This document shows, piece by piece, positions 56,693 through 63,884 of a stretch of 64,000 nt of DNA. The notes under the pieces were generated by a model. The model saw nothing but the letters and a program-made list of their open reading frames with translations, searched no databases and was not told the DNA's origin. Positions within the stretch are counted from its first letter, which is position 1; each line of letters opens with the position of its first letter. The translations under genes were made by a program, and so were the position numbers. The stretch is taken from positions 30,672 through 94,671 of the IMG/VR virus record IMGVR_UViG_3300035698_012128; one strand, given 5' to 3'. This DNA is from a virus.

Positions 56693-56902
56693 ATGAATAC
56701 ACTTAAATTACTTACAATTGAATTACTTACAAAGAAAGAACAAAATGAAATAGAATTAAAAGTGGAAACATTTTTAAATAAATCTATTTATGATAGCCTG
56801 CTTTTAAGTAATGATTCTGAAGACATTTTTACTACTAAAGAAGAGGCTGTCATTAACTGTATTATAAAAACATTGGAAGATAAAATAGAACAATTTAAAT
56901 AA
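56693..56902 (+). CDS. Small hypothetical protein
   Basis: 69 residues, acidic and helical. No motif. Confidence 0.55.
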   Translation: MNTLKLLTIELLTKKEQNEIELKVETFLNKSIYDSLLLSNDSEDIFTTKEEAVINCIIKTLEDKIEQFK

Positions 56903-56911
56903 ATAAATAAT

Positions 56912-57280
56912 ATGAAAAATGTAACTGTTAATAATATTAAATATAGTGAAGCCCAGCTTCAAAAAATTAGAAATAGAAAAGAATTCACTACAAGAAGTCT
57001 TCTAGTGAAGCATGATGTTGAGAATGAATTCAATAGATTAAGTAATCTAAAAGATAAAAATTACAAACTTAACATTCACTACAATGACATTTATGCTATT
57101 AAAGGTGGGAATGTAAGAAGATTAAAATTGTTTGTAAACAATGATGTAAGATTAGAATTGCCGGCCATTAAAAAAGCAATTGAAAGTATGCCTAATAGAG
57201 GTTTTACAGTTGAATTTAAAGATCATAGAGACAAAGCATTTGGATGTTACAAAATAATTAAAATAACAGGACGAAATTAA
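56912..57280 (+). CDS. Hypothetical protein, last plus-strand gene
   Basis: 122 residues, basic, mixed alpha/beta (ITGRN end). No recognised family. Followed by a strong terminator. Confidence 0.55.
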   Translation: MKNVTVNNIKYSEAQLQKIRNRKEFTTRSLLVKHDVENEFNRLSNLKDKNYKLNIHYNDIYAIKGGNVRRLKLFVNNDVRLELPAIKKAIESMPNRGFTVEFKDHRDKAFGCYKIIKITGRN

Positions 57281-57306
57281 ATTAAATTGTTGCTGTTAAA
57301 AAAAAG

Positions 57307-57337
57307 ATGCGGCTGTTAAAAAAACAGCTGCATTTTT
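57307..57337 (+). terminator. Intrinsic terminator at the convergence point
   Basis: ATGCGGCTGTT-AAAAAAA-CAGCTGCAT type stem (11 bp) followed by TTTTT, closing the plus-strand units. Genes beyond run on the minus strand. Confidence 0.8.
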
Positions 57338-57499
57338 CTACCTGCGGTCGATCCGATATCGGACCGGGCCCACCATGACAGCGGTCCATCGACGGAATGC
57401 ATCCGTTCCGTAAAACTTCGATATATTCACAGATCGACCACGATCTTTAACCCCCTCCCCTCGTATATACAAACCCACATCACTCGTATATACAAACAC
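57338..57499 (+). other. GC-rich palindromic intergenic region
   Basis: About 100 bases far richer in G and C than the rest of the window, with the palindrome TCCGATATCGGA (57352-57363) inside GGTC...GACC, and ACGGA/TCCGT. Two copies of ACTCGTATATACAAAC (near 57459 and 57482) follow a C-rich run. No ORF. Candidate origin, recombination or packaging-related site, or a recently acquired fragment. Confidence 0.45.
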
Positions 57500-57691
57500 T
57501 TATATTTCAAATGACTCAATCACTTTTTTAGGAGCAGATATAGTTAAATCATATAATATATCATCTATTTCAGCTATGGATATATATTTATTATGTCTCA
57601 TCCCCCAAATTTTTATCCTTGCTTGCATAATTTCTTCATGGATTATACCATACAATTCAGTTGTTTTTTTATTTCCTAATTTCATTCCCAT
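57500..57691 (-). CDS. Small helical hypothetical protein
   Basis: 63 residues, with the pattern ELYGIIHEEIMQARIKIWGMR suggesting one long helix. Last gene of the minus-strand arm before the convergence. Unknown. Confidence 0.5.
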   Translation of the reverse strand: MGMKLGNKKTTELYGIIHEEIMQARIKIWGMRHNKYISIAEIDDILYDLTISAPKKVIESFEI

Positions 57692-57747
57692 TTTAGACCA
57701 ATTTACGATTTATTTATAATTCTTAAAAAAATATAGAAGAAAAATTT

Positions 57748-57948
57748 CTAAGGCACTCCACATATTTTAGCTAAATTAGATAGAATTACTCTGTTTAAGA
57801 TGCAATAACCATATATATTAGGTCCACTATGGTCAAGCATTCTATATTCGAGGTAAGGGCATTTAATCCACATCTTCATTTCAGAATTACTATATCCACA
57901 CTCATCTCCTATCGGTATAATTGTTAAATCACGTTTTACTAGTTTCAT
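57748..57948 (-). CDS. Cysteine-rich small protein, paralogue pair
   Basis: Start taken at MKLVKRDLT (57948). 66 residues: KLVKRDLT, CPYLEYRML, YGYCIL and LAKICGVP. The same order appears in the neighbouring gene at 57950. Four cysteines may bind metal. A tandem duplication. Confidence 0.55.
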   Translation of the reverse strand: MKLVKRDLTIIPIGDECGYSNSEMKMWIKCPYLEYRMLDHSGPNIYGYCILNRVILSNLAKICGVP

Positions 57949-57949
57949 A

Positions 57950-58135
57950 TTAAGGAGCGTCACATATTTTATCTAAATCCCAACCTACCACCCCACCACT
58001 TAAGTGGCAATCATAATTGTAGTTCCCTTTTTCTCTCCCTAAATAATGGCACTTATTATAGTCTTTACCTCTACCCTCTGTTGTACATTTAGGACCTTTC
58101 GGTATCCTGGTTAAATCACGTTTTACTAATTTCAT
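57950..58135 (-). CDS. Cysteine-rich small protein, paralogue pair
   Basis: 61 residues. KLVKRDLTRIPKGPKC, CHYLGREKG, YDCHLSG and LDKICDAP match the gene at 57748. Likely a small metal-binding protein; unknown role. Confidence 0.55.
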   Translation of the reverse strand: MKLVKRDLTRIPKGPKCTTEGRGKDYNKCHYLGREKGNYNYDCHLSGGVVGWDLDKICDAP

Positions 58136-58185
58136 TATCTATAATTTCTGATTACGGATTAAATAAACTCATCCTGCCACACCTT

Positions 58186-58368
58186 TTAATCCTTTATTAA
58201 TCTCTCAGCTTTATCTCGGTCTATTCTTTCAAATGTTTCAAATTCTAAGTTATCATATTTGATATAATAAACTCGGTGCTTACACTCAAACAAAATTGCT
58301 AATCCGTCTACTGTTCGGCTGTCGGTATATTCAACGATGTATGTATTTATTACCTTCATGTCTTCCAC
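58186..58368 (-). CDS. Small hypothetical protein
   Basis: 60 residues, beta-rich then helical. Overlaps the gene before it by 13 bases. No motif. Confidence 0.5.
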   Translation of the reverse strand: MEDMKVINTYIVEYTDSRTVDGLAILFECKHRVYYIKYDNLEFETFERIDRDKAERLIKD

Positions 58369-58586
58369 TTTTTGATAAATCCTTTACGATTATGGATTAA
58401 ATAATAATTAAGGATAGCTTTGAAGGATAGACGCTGAACTTGGGAGAATGGTAGGCTTTTTTTCTTCATCTCCCTTTTTAAAAGTTCTGATTTCTTCTCT
58501 AAACCTATTAATTCTTTTTCAAACCTTTTAACCCTACCAGCAAATAATAACTTGAAGGAATATTTTATCATATTTTTAATTATCAT
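58356..58586 (-). CDS. Small basic hypothetical protein
   Basis: 76 residues, strongly basic with coiled-coil-like heptads (VKRFEKELIGLEKKSELLKR). Unknown. Confidence 0.5.
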   Translation of the reverse strand: MIIKNMIKYSFKLLFAGRVKRFEKELIGLEKKSELLKREMKKKSLPFSQVQRLSFKAILNYYLIHNRKGFIKKWKT

Positions 58587-58598
58587 AATTTCTCGCTT

Positions 58599-58979
58599 TT
58601 AATATGAATCTAAGAGAGATTTTACTCTTTTCTCTTCCACCACCTCAGCTGCCGCTATCCTAAGTTTTCTATCATCCACATCTTTCTTTTTAAACCTTTC
58701 TGTTTTCATAACTAACCTATTAAAGTCTTCTTGCCATTCACCTTCATGTAGCCACCCATAAGATTCGGTCCAACCTGGATTTCCAGAAATTACCCCATAA
58801 ACCAATACAGCATTTGGATTTAAACATAAGTTATTACCCCCATTAATAAGGGCGTCTTCCCCATCAGGTAAAATTTGTATTCTAAATGTTTTACCCCGGG
58901 CATGTTCTCCACTCACAATATAAAGTTTACCATATTGTCCTGTTTTAAATAATTCTGAGTACTTTCTGGTTCCATTCAT
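58599..58979 (-). CDS. Phage hypothetical protein
   Basis: 126 residues. GKTFRIQILPDGEDA and VYGVISGNPGWTESYGWLHE recall a family seen in many phages, without known function. C-terminal helix is charged. A lone gene unit within the minus arm. Confidence 0.6.
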   Translation of the reverse strand: MNGTRKYSELFKTGQYGKLYIVSGEHARGKTFRIQILPDGEDALINGGNNLCLNPNAVLVYGVISGNPGWTESYGWLHEGEWQEDFNRLVMKTERFKKKDVDDRKLRIAAAEVVEEKRVKSLLDSY

Positions 58980-58983
58980 GTTT

Positions 58984-59184
58984 TTATATGTAATATTCGT
59001 TAGCTAATTCATTTAATACGTCAGGGTATATATCTGTCAATAGATCTAACTCATCATCATTTAATTCTTCTCCAGTATCAGTAAACAGGGCAAAACTAAA
59101 TGACGCGTCACAAAATTTAGGATAGTCATTCATGTCTACATTATCTATCTCTTCATTTTCTACTTCTCTATTGTTGATTTTCAT
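58984..59184 (-). CDS. Acidic hypothetical protein
   Basis: 66 residues, acidic (ELNDDELDLLTDIYPDVL). It follows a promoter motif on the minus strand. Acidic and small, a pattern common among phage inhibitors, but unproven. Confidence 0.5.
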   Translation of the reverse strand: MKINNREVENEEIDNVDMNDYPKFCDASFSFALFTDTGEELNDDELDLLTDIYPDVLNELANEYYI

Positions 59185-59187
59185 ATT

Positions 59188-59220
59188 TTTTATTTAACTA
59201 AATATACTAAGAAACTTTTA
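59188..59220 (-). promoter_or_regulatory. Phage promoter motif (minus strand)
   Basis: Read on the minus strand: AAAAGTTTCTTAGTATATTT then AGTTAAATAAAAA, just before the gene ending at 59184. Confidence 0.65.
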
Positions 59221-59239
59221 TATCTTCTAGGGATATAAA

Positions 59240-59434
59240 CTATTTATTGTATATTATTTCGTGTGGTATATTAAACCAATTTTCGTTAGAAATAATCCAA
59301 TGTATTATGGGTATCACAATAGTAGATGTTATTATACCGAATACTAACAATAAAGGTAATACTTTTAGTACTCGTTTAATCTTATTTGTCATTTTTTCTC
59401 CAAATAAAATAACTTCGATCTGTCTTTTTAACAT
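59240..59434 (-). CDS. Small membrane protein
   Basis: 64 residues with a hydrophobic segment (LPLLLVFGIITSTIVIPIIHWII). It overlaps the secreted protein gene by 53 bases, so a start further in is likely. Unknown. Confidence 0.45.
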   Translation of the reverse strand: MLKRQIEVILFGEKMTNKIKRVLKVLPLLLVFGIITSTIVIPIIHWIISNENWFNIPHEIIYNK

Positions 59435-59621
59435 ATATTTTTAAAACCATTCCTCTGGCGTTGTGTACTCTAACATATCTACCTTTGTTATCAGCATACA
59501 CCATATATGCCACACTATCAGTTTTATGTGATGTGTGTGTTGGTCTTGCATTATTGTAAGGTTTTAATTGTCCTACTGCGCTGAATGAATAGAGTAATAA
59601 AATTATTAGGTATTTTTTCAT
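59382..59621 (-). CDS. Small secreted protein
   Basis: Start at MKKYLIILLLYSFSAVGQ (59621), a clear signal peptide. 79 residues; the mature part is basic and beta-rich (YADNKGRYVRVHNARGMVLKIY). Exported; role unknown. Confidence 0.55.
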   Translation of the reverse strand: MKKYLIILLLYSFSAVGQLKPYNNARPTHTSHKTDSVAYMVYADNKGRYVRVHNARGMVLKIYVKKTDRSYFIWRKNDK

Positions 59622-59668
59622 ATTTACATTATCTATTAATTTTTTCCACATTTGATTGGTTTAAAAAT

Positions 59669-59926
59669 TCACAACCTGAGTTTTATGCATAAAAATGAGC
59701 AAAATAAAAGTACTAATTGCCATCGCCATGCTGATATACCCATTAAAATACCAGTGAAATAATAATCTATCCACATTATTTTAAAGTTACCCCAAAATCC
59801 AAATTTTGTTTCAAAGCCTAGTATTCCACACGCAATAATATTAATTATTGTTAAAGACATGGGTAATACTAAAGTTATTGCATATAGTTTGAATGCCCAC
59901 TTTATATTACGTTTTATTTTATTCAT
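59669..59926 (-). CDS. Membrane protein
   Basis: 85 residues with two or three hydrophobic segments (LYAITLVLPMSLTIINIIAC; YYFTGILMGISAW; LVLLFCSFLC). Unknown. Confidence 0.5.
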   Translation of the reverse strand: MNKIKRNIKWAFKLYAITLVLPMSLTIINIIACGILGFETKFGFWGNFKIMWIDYYFTGILMGISAWRWQLVLLFCSFLCIKLRL

Positions 59927-59928
59927 TT

Positions 59929-60063
59929 TTATAAAGTTTCTAATTTAATTATTTCTTTTTTAGTCATTTCATTCCAATAACAATTAATTAAATTTCCCCA
60001 CCTATCTCTAATAAATGATCTTTCCCATTTCGCAATTTTTATTTTAACTTTAATTTGTTTCAT
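59929..60063 (-). CDS. 44-residue basic protein
   Basis: ATG at 60063 on the minus strand gives 44 codons (MKQIKVKIKIAKWERSFI...) to TAA at 59929-59931. Spacing of two bases to the next gene supports it. Unknown. Confidence 0.45.
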   Translation of the reverse strand: MKQIKVKIKIAKWERSFIRDRWGNLINCYWNEMTKKEIIKLETL

Positions 60064-60096
60064 AATCTATAGGTAAGCTACTTAATGAAGTCCAAT

Positions 60097-60294
60097 TTAG
60101 TAGGTGTAAAAATGGAAACGAGTATTTTTAACTTCTTTACCATTATTTTGCATTATGTTCTTATCCATATGGTCGTCTACCATACTTTTACTAACTCTCA
60201 GGAACCTTGTATGATCTATATCATTATACTGTCTTACAGTTTCACCATATTCAATAATTCTAAGCACAAAGCTTGTTGATTTTATAACATCCAT
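60097..60294 (-). CDS. Small hypothetical protein
   Basis: 65 residues, charged, no motif recognised. Confidence 0.45.
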   Translation of the reverse strand: MDVIKSTSFVLRIIEYGETVRQYNDIDHTRFLRVSKSMVDDHMDKNIMQNNGKEVKNTRFHFYTY

Positions 60295-60312
60295 TTTATA
60301 TTATTTTATTTA

Positions 60313-60642
60313 TTACAGATTAATCCCTAAATGTTTGAACCAGTTGTATATTGATAGGTGTGTTTTCTTTAACGAGTAACCCCAACACCCTGTGAATATA
60401 AAATTGAACGGCAATCCTAAAAACATCAGAAGTAAAAACACCAACGCAAATGGTAATGTTAATCTTACCCAACCGACAACAGGTATTCTCTCCGTAGTGT
60501 AAAAATCTAAATCCAGTTCAATAAACCGGTCACACAGTTCTTCACTATCTACTCTTGATAGTTCAGGAAATACCTTTTTAAATTCAGGCATGTATGTAGA
60601 ATACCCATTTGACCAAGTTCGTTTTAATTTTTGATACATCAT
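60313..60642 (-). CDS. Membrane-associated hypothetical protein
   Basis: 109 residues: a soluble helical N-terminal half (ELSRVDSEELCDRFIELD) and a hydrophobic C-terminal region (VRLTLPFALVFLLLMFLGLPF). Unknown. Confidence 0.55.
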   Translation of the reverse strand: MMYQKLKRTWSNGYSTYMPEFKKVFPELSRVDSEELCDRFIELDLDFYTTERIPVVGWVRLTLPFALVFLLLMFLGLPFNFIFTGCWGYSLKKTHLSIYNWFKHLGINL

Positions 60643-60768
60643 ACTATATTTGTTTAGTTTAGTTTATAATAAGGTAGGGACGGAGAGAATAAACGGTATT
60701 TTAAAAACTCCAACAAGCCGATTCTTTTAATTTAATTGTACTAGGACGAGCCCTAACCTATTTACCAG

Positions 60769-60892
60769 TCCGTAGGGTAGGAATCGAACCTACTTACTCT
60801 TATTAAACTCGGATAGGCTATTCACGTTTTATCGTGTCCTATCAGGCGGTTTAATCGTCAAAGTGTCTTAACCAGCGTCAAACGACCTACGA
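60769..60892 (-). ncRNA. 124-nt tRNA-like RNA
   Basis: On the minus strand the ends form an acceptor TCGTAGG/CCTACGG and a perfect T arm GTAGG-TTCGATT-CCTAC. A D-like stem GTTT/AGAC has GG in its loop. In place of the anticodon arm is one long rod: ACTTT/AGAGT, ATTAAAC/GTTTAAT, GATAGG/CCTATC and CACG/CGTG stacked with small internal loops. No anticodon loop. It stands alone in the minus-strand arm. Confidence 0.65.
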
Positions 60893-60898
60893 ATATAT

Positions 60899-61126
60899 TT
60901 ACTGATCATCTAAACGATCCATACTTTCATACTCTGGAATATTTTCTATACTGCCATACTTTTCTAATAATGGCTCTACCTCAGTCCAAATGCCATACCC
61001 TTTATCTAAAAGTTCAACAGCATTATTTAATTGTTCCCTTACCATTGGCATAAGCATTGGCATTTTAATAGCATTATCTAAATTATAGTTAGCATTTTGC
61101 AAACATTCAATAATTGATACACTCAT
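60899..61126 (-). CDS. Small helical hypothetical protein
   Basis: 75 residues, helical (AIKMPMLMPMVREQLNNAVELLDKG) with an acidic tail. First gene after a minus-strand promoter motif. Unknown. Confidence 0.5.
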   Translation of the reverse strand: MSVSIIECLQNANYNLDNAIKMPMLMPMVREQLNNAVELLDKGYGIWTEVEPLLEKYGSIENIPEYESMDRLDDQ

Positions 61127-61141
61127 AGTTATTTTTATATT

Positions 61142-61172
61142 TTAATACTCTAATATACAAAGAAATTTTTCA
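61142..61172 (-). promoter_or_regulatory. Phage promoter motif (minus strand)
   Basis: Read on the minus strand: AAAAATTTCTTTGTATATTA then GAGTATTAAAA, about 16 bases before the gene. Confidence 0.6.
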
Positions 61173-61203
61173 AGCCCCAAATAAGAATTAATATTTAATC
61201 CTT

Positions 61204-61458
61204 CTATCCAAAAGCGTATGCCTCCCCGATAACATCTGATGCTATAGTTACTGTATGTGTCGGGACATATACTTTCTTTGCACCATCATTTTCTAAAATA
61301 CTAATCGCTCGGTTCAAGTTGGATATTTCACCTAAAAGATAATTGGGATCGATACCTTTTCCTCCATTTTTGTTATTTTTTTCATTGAGGCAGACTTCAA
61401 TGAAATCTTCTTTAACCTTAACTCTTTGTTCTTTCAGTTGTTGAATAATTTTTTCCAT
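61204..61458 (-). CDS. Small coiled-coil hypothetical protein
   Basis: Start taken at MEKIIQQLKEQRVKVKEDF (61458). 84 residues; N-terminal helix, and GKGIDPNYLLGEISNLNRAI. Unknown. Confidence 0.5.
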   Translation of the reverse strand: MEKIIQQLKEQRVKVKEDFIEVCLNEKNNKNGGKGIDPNYLLGEISNLNRAISILENDGAKKVYVPTHTVTIASDVIGEAYAFG

Positions 61459-61675
61459 AATTTTGTTTTTGTTTATTAATTTCTTAGGTTTTGGTTTTAC
61501 CAATGACTTTACCAGCTAAACTTAATTGCTCATTACTGTAATTTTCCATAGCTTGTAAAATATCGTTAAGTATATTGGAGTATACATCATATTCTATCTT
61601 AGGTCTCATTGCTAATAAATGTTGTTTTTTAGTATTTATTGTTTTTTGATTAGTAAAATTTTATAATAGAACTCT

Positions 61676-61846
61676 TCATAAAATAAGTATCAGTATATTC
61701 TTGAATTCTTTTGTTTCCTTATCAAGCCTCCTCTCTTCTAAAAGCCTTCTCTCTTCTTTATCTTTACCTGTGCAATAAAAGCAACCACAATATTTTCCGT
61801 AGCTCTTTTGCTCTCTCTGTCCTCTATATGTCTTCCTTTTACCCAT
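61676..61846 (-). CDS. 56-residue basic cysteine-containing protein
   Basis: ATG at 61846 on the minus strand gives 56 codons to TGA at 61676-61678. Very basic, with CGCFYC (about 18-23) and a charged helix (EERRLLEERRLDKETKEF). Possible nucleic-acid binder; unknown. Confidence 0.45.
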   Translation of the reverse strand: MGKRKTYRGQREQKSYGKYCGCFYCTGKDKEERRLLEERRLDKETKEFKNILILIL

Positions 61847-61926
61847 AATTAAAAACGTTATTTATACTTAGCCATTACCATTCATTAAAACGCCACTTCG
61901 TTAATGGTAACACGTAATAAAAACAA
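61847..61926 (-). repeat. Cassette-junction-like inverted repeat
   Basis: On the minus strand TTACCATT pairs with AATGGTAA between ACGTGTTACC and ATAACGT-type ends. Between two small genes; resembles the junctions at 62152, 62864 and 63214. Confidence 0.35.
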
Positions 61927-62151
61927 TTAAAAATTATACTTATCCCTGCTTTTAAGAAAGTTCAGTAATGTCCGTCCGCAAAATAGACGTTTATACCAAG
62001 GCATATCTATAATATCAATTATCTTCTTTTCTGCTTCCATATATCTTTCAGAAGTACATTCCATTTTGCTCATTAGCCAGTTTAAATCGGCTTTACTATA
62101 TTCCATATCGTATAATTTTAAAAAGTTCTTATTACTATTCGTTAGCCACAA
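61927..62151 (-). CDS. Small hypothetical protein
   Basis: 74 residues, helical and charged (ADLNWLMSKMECTSERYMEAE). No motif. Confidence 0.5.
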   Translation of the reverse strand: MWLTNSNKNFLKLYDMEYSKADLNWLMSKMECTSERYMEAEKKIIDIIDMPWYKRLFCGRTLLNFLKSRDKYNF

Positions 62152-62249
62152 TTATTTTGTTTGCATAGTTTATTTTTACAAACTCTTTATCTACTTAGTT
62201 CTGTATGGGCTACTTGCCATATTCAGAACGTTATATGCAATTACTAATA
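62152..62249 (-). repeat. attC-like junction
   Basis: On the minus strand TTGCATA...TATGCAA bound a region with the hairpin GTTCTG(A)ATATGG-CAAGTAG-CCCATACAGAAC (split by dashes). Paired outer cores around an imperfect hairpin are typical of integron attC sites. No integrase gene is in the window. Confidence 0.35.
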
Positions 62250-62495
62250 TTATAGTGATGGCTTTAGGTTTTTTAAAAATTCTATTAAATCATCTACTTG
62301 GTTCTTACCTGTAATTTGTATATCATCTAATAAAACTCTATCTACTTTATGAGAAACAGTGCAAACTTTCATGTCGTCATCCATATCTTCCGCTTCGTAT
62401 GTTTTCCATTTACTGTACCAAGTAGCACACGTTACATCGCTCTTTTCATCTTGTTTTGGCTGTTCTCTGTTTAAATAATTTACTTGTATTTTCAT
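62250..62495 (-). CDS. Small hypothetical protein
   Basis: 81 residues. Contains VTCATWYSKWKTYEAED and a C-terminal acidic helix. Not recognised. Confidence 0.5.
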   Translation of the reverse strand: MKIQVNYLNREQPKQDEKSDVTCATWYSKWKTYEAEDMDDDMKVCTVSHKVDRVLLDDIQITGKNQVDDLIEFLKNLKPSL

Positions 62496-62545
62496 TTTAA
62501 TTTATTTTAATCAGTTAATAAAAAGCATATAACCGTTATGCCCCA

Positions 62546-62863
62546 TTAAGAGAGCCTTGATTTAATTATCCCTTTATAGTGCTTCGTAAATGATTCAACT
62601 TCTTTCCGTAATTGTTCAAGTGTTGTACACTCAAATTCCTTTTCTAAAATGCAATTTCCCAATACATTTACTCGCATTTTACCATCCCAAAAGTCACCGT
62701 TGCTTTGGTAATGTGGTGGATAAAAACGGCTCTCAACAGAAACCAAGTCACCATCAAAATCAAGTTTAAAATTACAATCCCAATTCCATTTAGGTTCGTT
62801 ATCTTCTTTTTTACTATTTGCTTTTTCTTGCCATTCTTTGGCATTATCCCAATTTAACTCCAT
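62546..62863 (-). CDS. Hypothetical protein
   Basis: 105 residues, aromatic-rich (WNWDCNFKLDFDGD; FYPPHYQSNGDFW). Typical of cassette-borne hypothetical proteins in general appearance; no family recognised. Confidence 0.5.
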   Translation of the reverse strand: MELNWDNAKEWQEKANSKKEDNEPKWNWDCNFKLDFDGDLVSVESRFYPPHYQSNGDFWDGKMRVNVLGNCILEKEFECTTLEQLRKEVESFTKHYKGIIKSRLS

Positions 62864-62958
62864 AATTCAGTGTTTAAAAACGGTGCATAACACCACCTAA
62901 TAATTAATAATTTTCGTTCCTCAAATGACTAATCATAGCCATAACGTTATGCGAAAAA
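62864..62958 (-). repeat. attC-like junction (GCATAAC...GTTATGC)
   Basis: On the minus strand, right after a stop codon, GCATAACGTTATGG begins and GGTGTTATGCACC ends a stretch of about 70 bases. The outer GCATAAC and GTTATGC are exact inverted repeats, as R'' and R' cores of attC sites are. Confidence 0.4.
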
Positions 62959-63213
62959 TCACAAGCCGATAACTTGACCCTTAGCTGAATCATTTGTTTT
63001 TATTTTCTTAAACAACTCAACATCCGCCTTACTTAAAAGTAAATTCATTGTACTAACTAATTCATTTTTACGTATTCGTTCAGCGTTTAACATTTGTAAT
63101 ATAATTGGCACTACATTTTCATCTTTAGAAATCTCGTTAATAATTAAACTTTCTTTATCCGCTTCACTAATCAACGGTAGTTCAATAATTTCTTTAATTT
63201 TATTTAAGTTCAT
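62959..63213 (-). CDS. Small helical hypothetical protein
   Basis: 84 residues, helical (LNKIKEIIELPLISEADKES). No recognised motif. Flanked by two attC-like junctions. Confidence 0.5.
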   Translation of the reverse strand: MNLNKIKEIIELPLISEADKESLIINEISKDENVVPIILQMLNAERIRKNELVSTMNLLLSKADVELFKKIKTNDSAKGQVIGL

Positions 63214-63361
63214 TTTTATAAAGTTTGTGGCTTAAATTACATACTACACACAACACTGTATATAGTCTATAAGCCTACTTAATATTCGTTTTTAATTGTA
63301 AATTTATGCTATGGCTTACAAAACCGTATACTAACCGTTAGCAAACATTAAAAGAGGTGTG
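63214..63361 (-). repeat. attC-like junction (GCTAACGG...GTGTTGTG)
   Basis: On the minus strand GCTAACGGTTAGTATACGG, then TGTAAGCC pairing with GGCTTATA, then TATATACAGTGTTGTG. The nested pairs (GTATA/TATAC outside TGTAAGCC/GGCTTATA) and end cores look like Bacteroidota-type attC sites. Confidence 0.4.
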
Positions 63362-63607
63362 TCAATAATACGACTCTTCCCCATTTTCGTCTATAATGTA
63401 ATAACCTGTACTTTCACTTTCAATTCTAAATGCTTCGCAATCGCAATTAACAGGTTTGCTAACATTGTGTATAGGTGATTTTTGCCCTACATTTAGTCTG
63501 TTCAAGTACATTTCTGCCTTTCTTTCAACTCTTGCTCTTATGTTGTGCTCATAATCATTTTCTTGCATCCACATATAAAAGTCTGTAAATTCTTTAATCT
63601 TATCCAT
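63362..63607 (-). CDS. Small hypothetical protein
   Basis: 81 residues. Helical N-terminus (FTDFYMWMQENDYEHNIRAR) and CDCEAF then beta strands. Unknown. Confidence 0.5.
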   Translation of the reverse strand: MDKIKEFTDFYMWMQENDYEHNIRARVERKAEMYLNRLNVGQKSPIHNVSKPVNCDCEAFRIESESTGYYIIDENGEESYY

Positions 63608-63610
63608 AAT

Positions 63611-63811
63611 TTAAGCTTCATATTGGTTATAACAAGCTTCGCAATCAACAAAAACACTTAGTGTTTCTAATGTTTTTTCATCGGATAATCTCATAGCAAA
63701 TGATTGTCCGCAATCACAATTACAAGAACTATTCTCTAAATATGTAAAAGCAATATTTGCTTCTTTAGCTGCTAATTCTAATTCTTCTGTGTTTTTAAAA
63801 TAATAAGTCAT
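63611..63811 (-). CDS. Small cysteine-rich protein
   Basis: 66 residues. SCNCDCGQ (about 29-36) and CEACYNQYEA (about 57) suggest a small metal site. Unknown. Confidence 0.5.
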   Translation of the reverse strand: MTYYFKNTEELELAAKEANIAFTYLENSSCNCDCGQSFAMRLSDEKTLETLSVFVDCEACYNQYEA

Positions 63812-63841
63812 AATATTTTTATTAATTAGTTTTTATGTTCT

Positions 63842-63884
63842 GTGAACTACCCACCCATCGTTTTTACGTGGGTGGGTAGTTCAC
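63842..63884. terminator. 16-bp hairpin after a minus-strand gene
   Basis: GTGAACTACCCACCCA (63842-63857) pairs perfectly with TGGGTGGGTAGTTCAC (63869-63884). It overlaps the stop codon of the gene running in from the right. There is no T-run on the minus strand, so termination is a guess. Confidence 0.5.

Noticed and set aside
62066-62314. Plus-strand hydrophobic frame
   Set aside because: It lies antisense to two minus-strand genes and a junction; hydrophobicity comes from AT-rich reverse reading.
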